DNA of 12,233 nucleotides, from contig JAGWBY010000040.1 of NCBI GenBank assembly GCA_021295675.1, forward strand, positions 1,764-13,996, in the 5' to 3' direction. The position numbers were made by a program, and so were the translations under genes. This document shows, piece after piece, positions 1 to 7,525 of this stretch (the stretch's first letter is position 1; every line of letters begins with the position of its first letter). The DNA comes from Candidatus Latescibacterota bacterium. Its GTDB lineage: Bacteria; Latescibacterota; UBA2968; UBA8231. The notes under the pieces were generated by a model. The model did no database searches. It had not been told where the DNA came from and worked only from the letters and a program-made list of their open reading frames with translations.

Positions 1-673
1 CGGTCAGGCGCATAGAGAGGTGTGAGGGGGTGCGCTCGTAGCGCACGGCAAAGTCGCCGGCCAAATGCGGCTCTAGGGGCTCGACGACAAAGAGGCGGCC
101 GTAGCGCTCGTTGCCGACCACGACGATAGACCTTTGGGTGTGGGCGCGGAAATGGCGCAGGAAGTCGAGCAGGCCGCGCGCCTCCCAAGCCGCCCGCTGG
201 ACTTCGATGCGGTCCTGGTCGGTTAGGATGCAATCCTCTTCCTGCTGGGGAGGGAGAATTTCCAAAGCGTCAAAGGCGCGACGCCGTTCGACTTCGTCCT
301 GAGGCCAGGTCGGCTGGCGTTTTGCCTCGGAGGCGTAGCGCCGGTACTCCAGTTCCCGCTGTAAAAGGTCATCCGGGTCAAATTGGCCCAGACTGGTCGC
401 CCGGCGCCGCTGGTCCAAATCGGCGATGCGAGCTTGGATATCGCCGCTAGACAGGTGTTCCACCAAGGCCGGAGTCAAGGTCACGCCGTCGTGGTTTTGG
501 GTATTTATCTTGGCCATCCAAGCGGCCAGGATTTCGAGGCGTTCTAGAGCTTGGGCATAGGGGCGGTCGACGAAGAAAGAGGTCAAGTCTTGGGGGGGCC
601 GTCCGAGGATTTGGGCTGTGGCCGGAGGAATGGACGGGTGGGACAAAGCGGCTAGCTCCTGTGGCTTGGGCAC
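1..673 (-). CDS. Hypothetical protein, N-terminal part (runs off left edge)
   Basis: The minus strand is open from an in-frame TAG at 704-706 (minus orientation) to the window edge. Starting at GTG 673 it gives 224 residues. The translation looks like real protein. It has an amphipathic N-terminal third (FFVDRPYAQALERLEILAAW), then a charged, Arg/Glu-rich helical stretch (LLQRELEYRRYASEAKRQ). It ends in a strand-like segment (RSIVVVGNERYGRLFVVEPL) as it leaves the window. I do not recognise the family and see no catalytic motif. The start is uncertain: TTG 703, GTG 673 and ATG 517 are all in frame, and none has a well-placed ribosome binding site. The coding character upstream of ATG 517 favours GTG 673 or TTG 703. 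The gene is divergent from the cupin/PhyH operon. Confidence 0.6.
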   Translation of the reverse strand, partial: MPKPQELAALSHPSIPPATAQILGRPPQDLTSFFVDRPYAQALERLEILAAWMAKINTQNHDGVTLTPALVEHLSSGDIQARIADLDQRRRATSLGQFDPDDLLQRELEYRRYASEAKRQPTWPQDEVERRRAFDALEILPPQQEEDCILTDQDRIEVQRAAWEARGLLDFLRHFRAHTQRSIVVVGNERYGRLFVVEPLEPHLAGDFAVRYERTPSHLSMRLT

Positions 674-757
674 TTGGGGAGGCGAGTGCCCTTGTTGGTG
701 CAACTACGGGATTCTCGTACGTTAGCTCTATCACATCTGCCCGGAGAGCGACGCGCC

Positions 758-811
758 ATGAGCAAAGGAAATATGGCGAAATTCAAGCTGGATAAAAAGA
801 ACCCGAAATAG
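758..811 (+). CDS. Possible 17-residue lysine-rich leader peptide
   Basis: ATG at 758 is preceded by GGAGAG at 743-748 at good spacing and reads 17 codons to TAG at 809-811. The peptide has six lysines and ends KLDKKNPK. Its stop codon overlaps the AGGAG (810-814) that serves the cupin GTG at 821. Ribosomes finishing this ORF would therefore stop on the next ribosome binding site, as in translational coupling or a leader peptide. It is too short for codon statistics to prove coding. It may be chance in a 5' leader. Confidence 0.35.
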   Translation: MSKGNMAKFKLDKKNPK

Positions 812-820
812 GAGTGCGCC

Positions 821-1156
821 GTGATCTATAAAGTCGAGAAGGACCAGAGAAATTTAGCCGCTTTTGACGTGCCCGGTGCCACGGTGCAGGTTTCCGATCC
901 CATTATTGGCGTGGGAGACAAACTGTCGGCCGGTTTTACCGAATATCTAGAGGCCAGCCGGTTGACGTGGACCTTTGATTACGACGAGGTCTTTTTCATG
1001 TTGAAGGGGCACTTGGAGATCCAAGTCGCGGGTCAGGAACCGGTGCAATACGAGGCAGGTGACTTGGGTTATATTGAGAAGGGTACGCAGACGATCATCA
1101 CCGTGCCGGAACGGGCCTATTTGCTGCATGTGACCCATCCCGCGTGGCGAGCATAG
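821..1156 (+). CDS. Small cupin-domain protein (EutQ-like fold)
   Basis: This 111-residue protein is a single RmlC-type cupin barrel. The core runs from about residue 45 to 108 and includes WTFDYDEVFFMLKGHLEIQV, then EAGDLGYIEKGTQ at about 78-90. The pattern of a strand with YDE, then GxLEI, then AGDxxYIxKG resembles the EutQ-type cupins of ethanolamine utilisation. The classical cupin metal motif HxH is absent: that position reads YDE (54-56), and the motif-2 Pro and His are replaced by Lys and Thr. Metal binding by the usual ligands is therefore doubtful. GTG 821 is chosen because AGGAG lies six bases upstream. The PhyH gene follows after 15 bp, so the two are probably co-transcribed. A regulatory or small-molecule-binding role is possible; no eut genes are nearby. 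Confidence 0.75.
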   Translation: MIYKVEKDQRNLAAFDVPGATVQVSDPIIGVGDKLSAGFTEYLEASRLTWTFDYDEVFFMLKGHLEIQVAGQEPVQYEAGDLGYIEKGTQTIITVPERAYLLHVTHPAWRA

Positions 1157-1171
1157 GAGGGCAAGAGAGCA

Positions 1172-1960
1172 ATGGAAACGACACTGCGCCAAGCATACGA
1201 CGAGCAGGGCTTTTGCATTGCCCGCCAGGCCATTGATGCGGAATTGGCTGCCGAGACGGTGGAGCACGTGCACTGGTTGGTCAAAAAGAATCCGGGAACG
1301 CGCCCCGAGCACTTGCACCACGAACTGATGGTGCACGATCCCTTTATGCACCGCCTAGTCACCGACGACCGGTTGGTCGATATTGCGGCGCAGTTCCTCG
1401 GGCCTAATGTGGCCATGTTCGCGGCGCACTATATCGCCAAAAAACCCAGCACTGGCCAAGCTGTGCAGTGGCATCAGGACGGCTCGTACTGGCCCTTGGA
1501 GCCGATGGAGGTCACTACGTTGTGGGTGGCTGGCACGGACTCGACGGTGGAAAACGGCTGTATGCGGGTTTTGCCAGGGACGCACACCAAGAGCCTGCTC
1601 AAGCGCAGCGAGATGGTCGATCTCGATAGGGATAAGTACGTCCTCGGTGTCGGCATCCACTCCGACCAGATCGACGATGCCGACGCCGTCGATCTGGAGC
1701 TAGAGGCGGGGGATATTTCCATCCATCACCCCAGTATCATTCACGGGTCCAATGCCAATATTTCGGACCAATGGCGGGTTGGGCTTACCCTGCGCTACAT
1801 TCCGACTAGTACCAAGGTCACTGTGGATCGCAGCCCTTGCATTATGTGTCGGGGGGAGGTGGTGCCCGCAGTAGGGAACAAGTACGCGCCGCGGCCGCAG
1901 TACGTCGAGGGGGAGCACATGCCCTTTGCTGGGTGCGAGCAATTTACTATTTATAGCTAG
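1172..1960 (+). CDS. Phytanoyl-CoA dioxygenase (PhyH) family Fe(II)/2-oxoglutarate oxygenase
   Basis: This 262-residue protein has the normal PhyH length and all the expected active-site features. The iron motif HxD is at H101-D103 in the context WHQDGSYWP. The conserved ENGCMRVLPGTH turn is at 127-138, and the distal iron His is H191 in SIIHGS. R202, exactly 11 residues after it, is the 2-oxoglutarate carboxylate ligand; the same +11 spacing is known for human PHYH and EctD. The family couples oxidative decarboxylation of 2-oxoglutarate to hydroxylation of a small substrate in the cytoplasm. The substrate cannot be read from sequence. A C223-x2-C226 pair near the C-terminus is unusual. AGGAGG at 1155-1160, overlapping the cupin stop codon, precedes ATG 1172. 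No terminator is evident after it. Confidence 0.9.
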   Translation: METTLRQAYDEQGFCIARQAIDAELAAETVEHVHWLVKKNPGTRPEHLHHELMVHDPFMHRLVTDDRLVDIAAQFLGPNVAMFAAHYIAKKPSTGQAVQWHQDGSYWPLEPMEVTTLWVAGTDSTVENGCMRVLPGTHTKSLLKRSEMVDLDRDKYVLGVGIHSDQIDDADAVDLELEAGDISIHHPSIIHGSNANISDQWRVGLTLRYIPTSTKVTVDRSPCIMCRGEVVPAVGNKYAPRPQYVEGEHMPFAGCEQFTIYS

Positions 1961-2002
1961 GTTTAGAACGTACAATTCTGCAACCTCGGCAGACGGAGTA
2001 TA

Positions 2003-4675
2003 ATGCCTAGTAAGCACAGCCGCAGAGAGCGAAAGCGGAAACGGCTAAAACAGAGGCGCGTACCGCCCAAGCATCTGTTGGCGCAGGCCCGACAGAGTTT
2101 AACTGAGGAGGATGGACGCAGAGCACTCGACCTGCTCAGGCAGGCCCAACACGGCGACCCCGCGCTAGAGGAACTGCCGCTGTTGCTTTTTTGTGCCTGC
2201 ATGCAACGCGCTCGTCAGTTGGCGGAAAAGGGCTTGGCCAAAGAAGCCGCTGCGATGCGTACCTCGGCTGCACAACACCGAGTCTCCATTGCCTTCGAGC
2301 AGCTAGCCGAAGAAGATTGGATGGAGTACATCCGCCACTCAGATGGGGCCGAAGCCTTGGCGGATTATGCGGACTATTTGCAGGCCCAACAGTCGCCCAT
2401 TCTCCAAGTCGAACGGATGCTGGCAGACCTCCTCGTGATCCAACGCTGCTGGCAGGGCCTCGAAGCCTTCGCGGCGGATCATCCCCTGCGGCGAGACGCC
2501 GGGCAGGTCGAATCGAGTCTCGAAGCTATGGATGCCGGGGACTGGGAGCGGGCCGTCGGCCTGCTAGGAGGAATCGGTCGGCGCTCCCCGTTTGCGGCTT
2601 GGCGTCTGTTTTGCAAGGCCATGGTGTGTTTCGGCAGCGGCGATGACCAGGGGTTGCGCCGGATTCTCGACCTGCTGCCGGCCGACTTTGCCCTGACGCA
2701 CGTGGTCGCCGAATGGCGACGCCTTTGCACCGGCGAGGGAGTGGGCGGGCCGGCGGCCGTGCAGCAAGCCCTAGGGACGGCCAGCGCGGCCTTGGCCGAC
2801 CAACTGGGCGAGGCGATCCACAAAGGGCGTCTGCGCGATATCGAACGACTTATCCCCGGCTTGGCTGTTGCTCTCTACCCCGAAGACCCCCTCCAAGCTC
2901 AAGAGGCCCTGCTGCAGGTCGTTGGGCTAGCCGTTCCTCGGAACAACGTACCCATTGAGGCCATGCCCGGGCTGGTGCAGCGTCTCCTGCCGACTGAGCG
3001 GGTGGCTAGTGCCACGGCCCAGATTGGCTTGCTAATCCAGCAGATGTCTCCCGATAGATGGGATCCCGGTCCGGCTGCTGTGTACCTCAACCGGCTGCCC
3101 GTGGCGTTTCCCCATGCGCCAGATCGGGCCGTGGCCCGAGGCCGGGTGCTGGAGGCCATGGCCCGGACCGGCCACAAGGTCGGGCTTCAGCCCCACTTCC
3201 TGCCGGCCGAAATGGTCGAGTCGCTCGCCGCCCTGCTGGACGAGCGGCTCGACGATCCCAGGATGGTATTGGCCCAATTGATGACGGCTAGCCTCGCGGC
3301 CGATCCCGACAACCGCGAGGGCTATCGCTTTCTCCTCGATTTGCTGCGGGGCCACCTCGAGTACCAAGCCAAGCTCGAAAAGACCTTGCGCGATATGGCG
3401 GCCCGCTTCCCAGACGATCCAGACCCCCACCTAGAATTGGCGGCCCTCCACTATGCCAAAAATGCGTATCGCCGAGCCGAAAAGTCGCTGGCTGAGGGCC
3501 GCAAGTGCGCTCCCCACGACGAGCGTCTCTTGGATATGCAGGCCATCGGCTTCCTCAAATCCGCCGATCAGAGCCGCAAGCGCGGACGGTTTGAGCTGGC
3601 GGCTCGAGATCTCCAGCGAGCCGCGGACTTGGAGCGCCCGCGGCTGGCGTTCGTCTTGCGGGTGAAGCGTCTCCTGCTGGCGGTGGTATCCGCCGGCCGG
3701 GATGCCGCCGAGGTCGTCGCTCCCCACTTAGAGCATCTGTCGCTCGGGGCCGGCCTCAGAACTTTGGCCTTGCTGCTGCACGATTTGGCGGAAAACAGCC
3801 ATGTCAAGAACGTCAAGCCCGAGATGGGAAATGCCCTAAAGGCGTTGCTCAATCGCCAGGCAACGGTTTTGGAGCAACTCGGCCCCGACGAAGTGCTCGA
3901 GCTCATCGCCCCTTTGCCCGCTGACTTCCACATCCTCTACGACCGCCTCCAGATCGCTCTGGTCCTCGCCGACTGGTGGACCGCGCTCATGGAGCACCTC
4001 GAAGGAGATCTCCTGCTCGCCTTTTTCGATATCCTGCTGGCCGGCGACCAGCACGCTCCGGTGCGCGCTGAAATAAACCGCCGCCTGCGGGGCCGCAAAA
4101 AGGCTCAACGCGACCCGTTGCTCCTGTTCTACTTGGCGGTGATCCGCTACCAAGAAGGCCAAGACTACGATTCGAGGCGCTTTGCCGAAGTCCTCGACGC
4201 GGCGGATGCCGCCGACCAGACGCGGCTGCGGGCGGCTGCGGTGCGGCTGGCCAGCTACGCGCACGGCCCCTTGCGGCAGGCCCTACAGCAGTTCCGCTTT
4301 GACGTGCTGGATTGGCCCGTGCCCCTGTTCGGAGGTGGGCTGCCGCTGCCCGCAGGGGAAGGCGGGTCGTTAGAGGAGGCTTTAGAGATGCTGCTCGGCG
4401 ACGAGGCCGAGCCCTTGGCGATACCGGAGCTGAGCGACGGCGATCTAGCGGACGAACTGAGCGAGCTGGAGGACCTCATCGACGAAAACAGCCTGCGCGG
4501 TGCCCCGCTGGCCGCATTGAAGGAATTTGCCGGCTTCCTCAAGTCTAGCCAGCAGACGCGGCGAGATCTGGAACGGATCGGCCGCGAGTGCGAGGCGGCG
4601 GACCTGAGCGACGACCTCTCGTCCGAACTGTATTTTCTACTCTTCGCCCGCAAAAAAAAGAAAAAACATCGTTGA
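2003..4675 (+). CDS. Large TPR-like helical repeat protein of the Hsp70 cassette
   Basis: This 890-residue protein is almost entirely alpha-helical repeats. TPR-like hairpins are clearest near residues 24-95 and at about 474-510, where LELAALHYAKNAYRRAEKSL has the TPR spacing of small and large residues. No signal peptide or membrane span is seen. Residues 2-22 are strongly basic (KHSRRERKRKRLKQRR). The region around 785-835 is acidic, and the last residues are K5-His-Arg. Such charged ends could contact RNA, ribosomes or membranes (inference). GGAG at 1995-1998 sits four bases before ATG 2003, slightly tight. The gene lies 94 bp upstream of a J-domain gene and is read in the same direction as grpE- and Hsp70-like genes. 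A scaffold or client-adaptor role for that chaperone is the likely meaning of the context. I do not recognise a named family. The 3' end carries a slippery A-rich tract. Confidence 0.8.
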   Translation: MPSKHSRRERKRKRLKQRRVPPKHLLAQARQSLTEEDGRRALDLLRQAQHGDPALEELPLLLFCACMQRARQLAEKGLAKEAAAMRTSAAQHRVSIAFEQLAEEDWMEYIRHSDGAEALADYADYLQAQQSPILQVERMLADLLVIQRCWQGLEAFAADHPLRRDAGQVESSLEAMDAGDWERAVGLLGGIGRRSPFAAWRLFCKAMVCFGSGDDQGLRRILDLLPADFALTHVVAEWRRLCTGEGVGGPAAVQQALGTASAALADQLGEAIHKGRLRDIERLIPGLAVALYPEDPLQAQEALLQVVGLAVPRNNVPIEAMPGLVQRLLPTERVASATAQIGLLIQQMSPDRWDPGPAAVYLNRLPVAFPHAPDRAVARGRVLEAMARTGHKVGLQPHFLPAEMVESLAALLDERLDDPRMVLAQLMTASLAADPDNREGYRFLLDLLRGHLEYQAKLEKTLRDMAARFPDDPDPHLELAALHYAKNAYRRAEKSLAEGRKCAPHDERLLDMQAIGFLKSADQSRKRGRFELAARDLQRAADLERPRLAFVLRVKRLLLAVVSAGRDAAEVVAPHLEHLSLGAGLRTLALLLHDLAENSHVKNVKPEMGNALKALLNRQATVLEQLGPDEVLELIAPLPADFHILYDRLQIALVLADWWTALMEHLEGDLLLAFFDILLAGDQHAPVRAEINRRLRGRKKAQRDPLLLFYLAVIRYQEGQDYDSRRFAEVLDAADAADQTRLRAAAVRLASYAHGPLRQALQQFRFDVLDWPVPLFGGGLPLPAGEGGSLEEALEMLLGDEAEPLAIPELSDGDLADELSELEDLIDENSLRGAPLAALKEFAGFLKSSQQTRRDLERIGRECEAADLSDDLSSELYFLLFARKKKKKHR
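4652..4666 (+). other. A8-G-A6 slippery tract with dnaX-type heptamer in phase
   Basis: The last lysine codons of the TPR-like gene form eight A, one G and six A. A AAA AAG (4654-4660) lies in the correct phase for -1 ribosomal slippage, and A8 is also long enough for transcriptional slippage. In the -1 frame translation would run 38 residues past the slip to TAG at 4774-4776, overlapping the J-domain start at 4770. No strong stimulatory stem-loop or upstream Shine-Dalgarno is obvious. It may be only a basic tail. Confidence 0.35.
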
Positions 4676-4769
4676 GAAGCAGTCGCCCGACAGCAGCGTA
4701 TCCGCAGATGAACGCAGATGTGAGGAGCGCACTTAAAATGTTGCGCCGGCTTCTGAGAGGAGCACAGAC

Positions 4770-5111
4770 ATGCTAGCTCATTATTGGGTCTTGGGACTTT
4801 CCCCGGCCGCGTCCCAAGAAGAGATTCGCCAGCGCTATTTGCAGCTAATCCGCACCCACCCCCCCAGTCAGAGTCCCGAGCGCTTCCAGCAAATTACCGC
4901 TGCATACGAAGCCTTGAAGGACGACCGCTCCCGCGTGGAATCGGCCATTTTCGGGATGGCCCAGTACGGCGATTTTGAATTGGCCCTCGCGGCCTTGGTG
5001 CAGGCGCGTCCGGCTGAGCGCAAGACGCCGGGCTTAAAAATGCTCCTCGCCGCAGAAGGCAAGACGACTGGAAATCCGCAGATGATGAAAGGCGAAGGCA
5101 AGGATGGGTAG
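4770..5111 (+). CDS. Short J-domain (DnaJ-like) co-chaperone with HPP instead of HPD
   Basis: This 113-residue protein begins directly with a J-domain. YWVLGLSPAASQEEIRQRYL (residues 5-24) matches helices I and II, and RFQQITAAYEALKDD (38-52) matches helix III. J-domains use the loop tripeptide His-Pro-Asp to stimulate ATP hydrolysis by Hsp70. Here the loop reads HPP (30-32), followed by a shortened SQSPE segment, so the Asp is missing. No Gly/Phe region, zinc-finger domain or client-binding C-terminal domain follows. The remaining 60 residues are helical, then low-complexity and polar. GAGAGGAG before ATG 4770 supports the start. The gene overlaps the GrpE-like gene by 8 bp. A specialised partner of the adjacent Hsp70 is most likely. 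I recall similar HPP-type J-domains beside accessory Hsp70s in other bacteria, but cannot check. Confidence 0.8.
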   Translation: MLAHYWVLGLSPAASQEEIRQRYLQLIRTHPPSQSPERFQQITAAYEALKDDRSRVESAIFGMAQYGDFELALAALVQARPAERKTPGLKMLLAAEGKTTGNPQMMKGEGKDG

Positions 5112-5772
5112 AAAGGGCGACGACTGGAAGCAACAGGCCCTCGCGGATTTTGGGCAGTGGCTGGACGAGTGGAACGAGGCCCCTTTAGAGGCCGATGGCG
5201 AGGAAACCGCCGAGTGCGACCTGCGCGACCTGTTCGCCGAAATGGCCGCCCTGCGGCAGGAGACCCGTTTGCAGAATCGGGAGCAGGCCAAGGTCGGCCG
5301 GGAGCTGGAAAAGGCGGCGACCCTATACGAGACGGTCGCAGATTGGGCGCAGCGCCGGGACGAGGAGCTGGCTTCCTTTGAGAAGCGCGTCGCTAGGGCG
5401 GCCGAGGATCGCTGTCTGCAGTCCTTTTTTGAGGTGCGCGACGCTTTGGTGCGCGGCCAAGCTGCGGCAGTCGAGTTGCACCGACCACCGCGACTGTTCC
5501 GGCGTCCCGCGCCGGGGATCGCCGGAGTGGTGCAAGGCTATGAGTTGGCCCTCAGACGCTTTGACCGGATGCTGGCCCAGTTCGGCGTCCAGCTTTTGCA
5601 GACTGTAGGACAGCCCTTTGATGCGCGCACGATGCGGGTGGTGGAGACGCGCCGGGTCGCGCAGTTTGCAGACCATGTGGTCGTTGAGGAGTTCCTCAGT
5701 GGTTTCACGCGCGACGGCCACGTGCTGCGCTTGGCCGAGGTAGCCGTCAACCGCCTCGACATACAGGAGTGA
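5104..5772 (+). CDS. grpE: GrpE-like nucleotide exchange factor
   Basis: This 222-residue protein has the GrpE layout: a long N-terminal coiled-coil (about 40-115, starting DLFAEMAALRQETRLQNREQ), a helical bundle segment (about 140-170) and a C-terminal beta domain. The GrpE signature is recognisable. FDARTM (172-177) stands for FDPxxH, with Met as the family allows. GFTRDGHVLRLAEVAV (200-215) matches the G-F-x3-G...LRxAxVxV end. GrpE releases ADP from Hsp70 and so resets the chaperone. An atypical feature is the basic proline-containing stretch HRPPRLFRRPAP (126-137) between the coiled coil and the C-terminal part. ATG 5104 overlaps the end of the J-domain gene, and its stop overlaps the next ribosome binding region. 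This indicates a translationally coupled operon. Confidence 0.82.
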   Translation: MGRKGDDWKQQALADFGQWLDEWNEAPLEADGEETAECDLRDLFAEMAALRQETRLQNREQAKVGRELEKAATLYETVADWAQRRDEELASFEKRVARAAEDRCLQSFFEVRDALVRGQAAAVELHRPPRLFRRPAPGIAGVVQGYELALRRFDRMLAQFGVQLLQTVGQPFDARTMRVVETRRVAQFADHVVVEEFLSGFTRDGHVLRLAEVAVNRLDIQE

Positions 5773-5777
5773 TTTCC

Positions 5778-7520
5778 ATGGCAGCGGTTATCGGTATAGA
5801 CTTGGGCACGACCAACTCGGAAGTGGCGATCATTGCCGGGGGGACGCCCCAGATCGTCCGAGAGGGCGATGAGGCGATTTTGCCTTCGTGCGTGGGGCTC
5901 GATGAAACAGGGCAGGTCATCGTCGGGGGCCAAGCCCGCAATCAGTACGCGGTCGCCCCGGAGCGGACGGTGCTGTCTATCAAGCGCCTAATGGGGTCTG
6001 AGACCAAGGTGCCGATGGGGGCGGAGCAATACGCGCCGCAAGAGATTTCGGCCTTTATCCTCAAGGCGCTCAAACAGCGGGCGAGCCGGGCGCTAGGGCA
6101 GCCGGTGTCCAAGGCCGTCATCACGGTGCCAGCCTATTTCACCGATGCCCAGCGGCAGGCCACCCGGGAAGCCGGTGATCTCGCCGGCCTAGAGGTCGTG
6201 CGGATCATCAACGAGCCTACGGCCGCGGCGCTCAGTTACGAAAGCAGCAGCGAGGGACACCGCAAAATCCTCGTGTACGATCTAGGTGGGGGCACCTTCG
6301 ACGTCTCGGTGGTGAGCATGGAAGCAGGGGTGGTCGAGGTCTTGGCTTCCACCGGAGACAACCACTTGGGGGGCGACGATTTCGATCAGGTCCTCCTCGA
6401 GCGCTTCAACGTCCACCTCGAAACCGAGTTGGGCCTCGCAGACGTCCGCCAGAACCGCCTTTTGCAGGCGCGGCTGCGACGGGCAGCCGAAGGGGCCAAA
6501 ATCGAACTCTCGCATCAGCCATACGCCCGCGTGGAGGAGGACCACATCGCCTCGGTCAACGGCGAGGCTCTGCATCTTTCCTGCGAACTGAGCCGCGCCG
6601 ACTTTGAGCGCGATCTAGAAGAGCCGCTCGCCCGCACCATGCAGGCCGTCACTGGGGCACTCAACGACGCCGCTGTGCACCCCAGCCAGCTCGACCGCAT
6701 TCTGCTGGTGGGCGGTTCGACCCGCATTCCGCGCATTGCCCAACTCCTTGCGGAGCGACTGGGACAGGAGCCGCACGGCGGCGTGGATCCGGATTTGTGC
6801 GTGGCACTGGGGGCGGCGGTACAGGCGGGGATCGAAATGGGTCAGGCCGTGCCGGCCGTGCTGGTCGATATCACGCCCTATACTTTTGGCACCAGTGCCA
6901 TGGGGGAACTCCACGGCATGCCCTACGCCCACCAATTCATTCCCCTCATCCGGCGCAACGCCAAACTCCCAGCCACTCGGACCGAGGTGTTTTTCACGAT
7001 GTTTGAAGACCAGGAGACCGTGGAGATCAAAGTCTATCAGGGGGAAGATCCAGACGCCTTGAAGAACGTGGAAATCGGCACCTTTATCTTTAGCGACTTA
7101 AATCGACAGCAAGACGCCCATGAGCAGGGCATCCTCTTTACCTACAGCTTGGATCTCGACGGCCTGCTAAAAGTTCACGCAGTGGAGCGGGCGACCGGCC
7201 GGGAAATCCACGGCACAATCGAAGACGCTATGGGGCGTTCCACCGCAGAAGAACTCAGCGCGTCGAGGGAGCGAATTGAGGCACTCTGGGGCGTGGAGGA
7301 AGGGGGGGCCGTGGAGGAGGCCGGCCACGTCGAGGTGCCCGAGGAGATGCGAGATACCCTAGAGCGGGCCGAAAAATCGCTCGATACCGCTCCAGCCGAA
7401 GATCGCGAAGAGATCGTCGATCTGATGGAGGATCTGCGCGATGCCCTACGGGCAGGGCGGGCCGAGGAGGCTGCCAATTTCAAGCGGGAACTCGACGAGA
7501 TTCTCTTCTATTTGGAGTAG
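5778..7520 (+). CDS. dnaK: Accessory Hsp70 (DnaK-like, HscC-type) chaperone with short lid
   Basis: This 580-residue Hsp70 has a complete nucleotide-binding domain. It shows GIDLGTTNS (6-14), the catalytic Lys K69 in SIKRLMG, NEPTAAAL (145-152), DLGGGTFDVSVV (168-179), LGGDDFD (197-203) and LVGGSTRIPRI (310-320). The substrate-binding beta domain starts near VDITPYTFG (363-371). The linker reads AVLV rather than the usual VLLL, and DITPYTFG is closer to HscC than to housekeeping DnaK. Total length is about 60 residues below E. coli DnaK and near HscC. The C-terminal lid is a reduced helical segment ending FYLE, with no EEVD-like tail. ATG 5778 is preferred over GTG 5769 because AGGAG (5765-5769) is correctly spaced for the ATG. 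It is probably cytosolic and served by the J and GrpE genes directly upstream. Clients are unknown. The symbol is given at family level; the genome may carry another housekeeping dnaK. Confidence 0.93.
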   Translation: MAAVIGIDLGTTNSEVAIIAGGTPQIVREGDEAILPSCVGLDETGQVIVGGQARNQYAVAPERTVLSIKRLMGSETKVPMGAEQYAPQEISAFILKALKQRASRALGQPVSKAVITVPAYFTDAQRQATREAGDLAGLEVVRIINEPTAAALSYESSSEGHRKILVYDLGGGTFDVSVVSMEAGVVEVLASTGDNHLGGDDFDQVLLERFNVHLETELGLADVRQNRLLQARLRRAAEGAKIELSHQPYARVEEDHIASVNGEALHLSCELSRADFERDLEEPLARTMQAVTGALNDAAVHPSQLDRILLVGGSTRIPRIAQLLAERLGQEPHGGVDPDLCVALGAAVQAGIEMGQAVPAVLVDITPYTFGTSAMGELHGMPYAHQFIPLIRRNAKLPATRTEVFFTMFEDQETVEIKVYQGEDPDALKNVEIGTFIFSDLNRQQDAHEQGILFTYSLDLDGLLKVHAVERATGREIHGTIEDAMGRSTAEELSASRERIEALWGVEEGGAVEEAGHVEVPEEMRDTLERAEKSLDTAPAEDREEIVDLMEDLRDALRAGRAEEAANFKRELDEILFYLE

Positions 7521-7525
7521 CCCAC

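Noticed and set aside
447..734. Minus-strand ORF of 95 codons in the left end
   Set aside because: It overlaps the longer minus-strand frame from 673 to the edge, is Pro/Arg-rich and low in protein-like pattern, so it is a frame shadow.
1961..2002. TATAAT at 1999-2004 as a promoter for the TPR-like gene, and a heat-shock operator before it
   Set aside because: The TATAAT overlaps the start codon and has no good -35 element; no CIRCE-type inverted repeat is present.
4698..5085. TCCGCAGATGA at 4701-4711 and 5075-5085, with a tandem CGCAGATG unit at 4703-4720
   Set aside because: It recalls the dispersed CGCAGATGAACGCAGAT repeats of many genomes, but an 11-base match pair is expected by chance in a window of this size.
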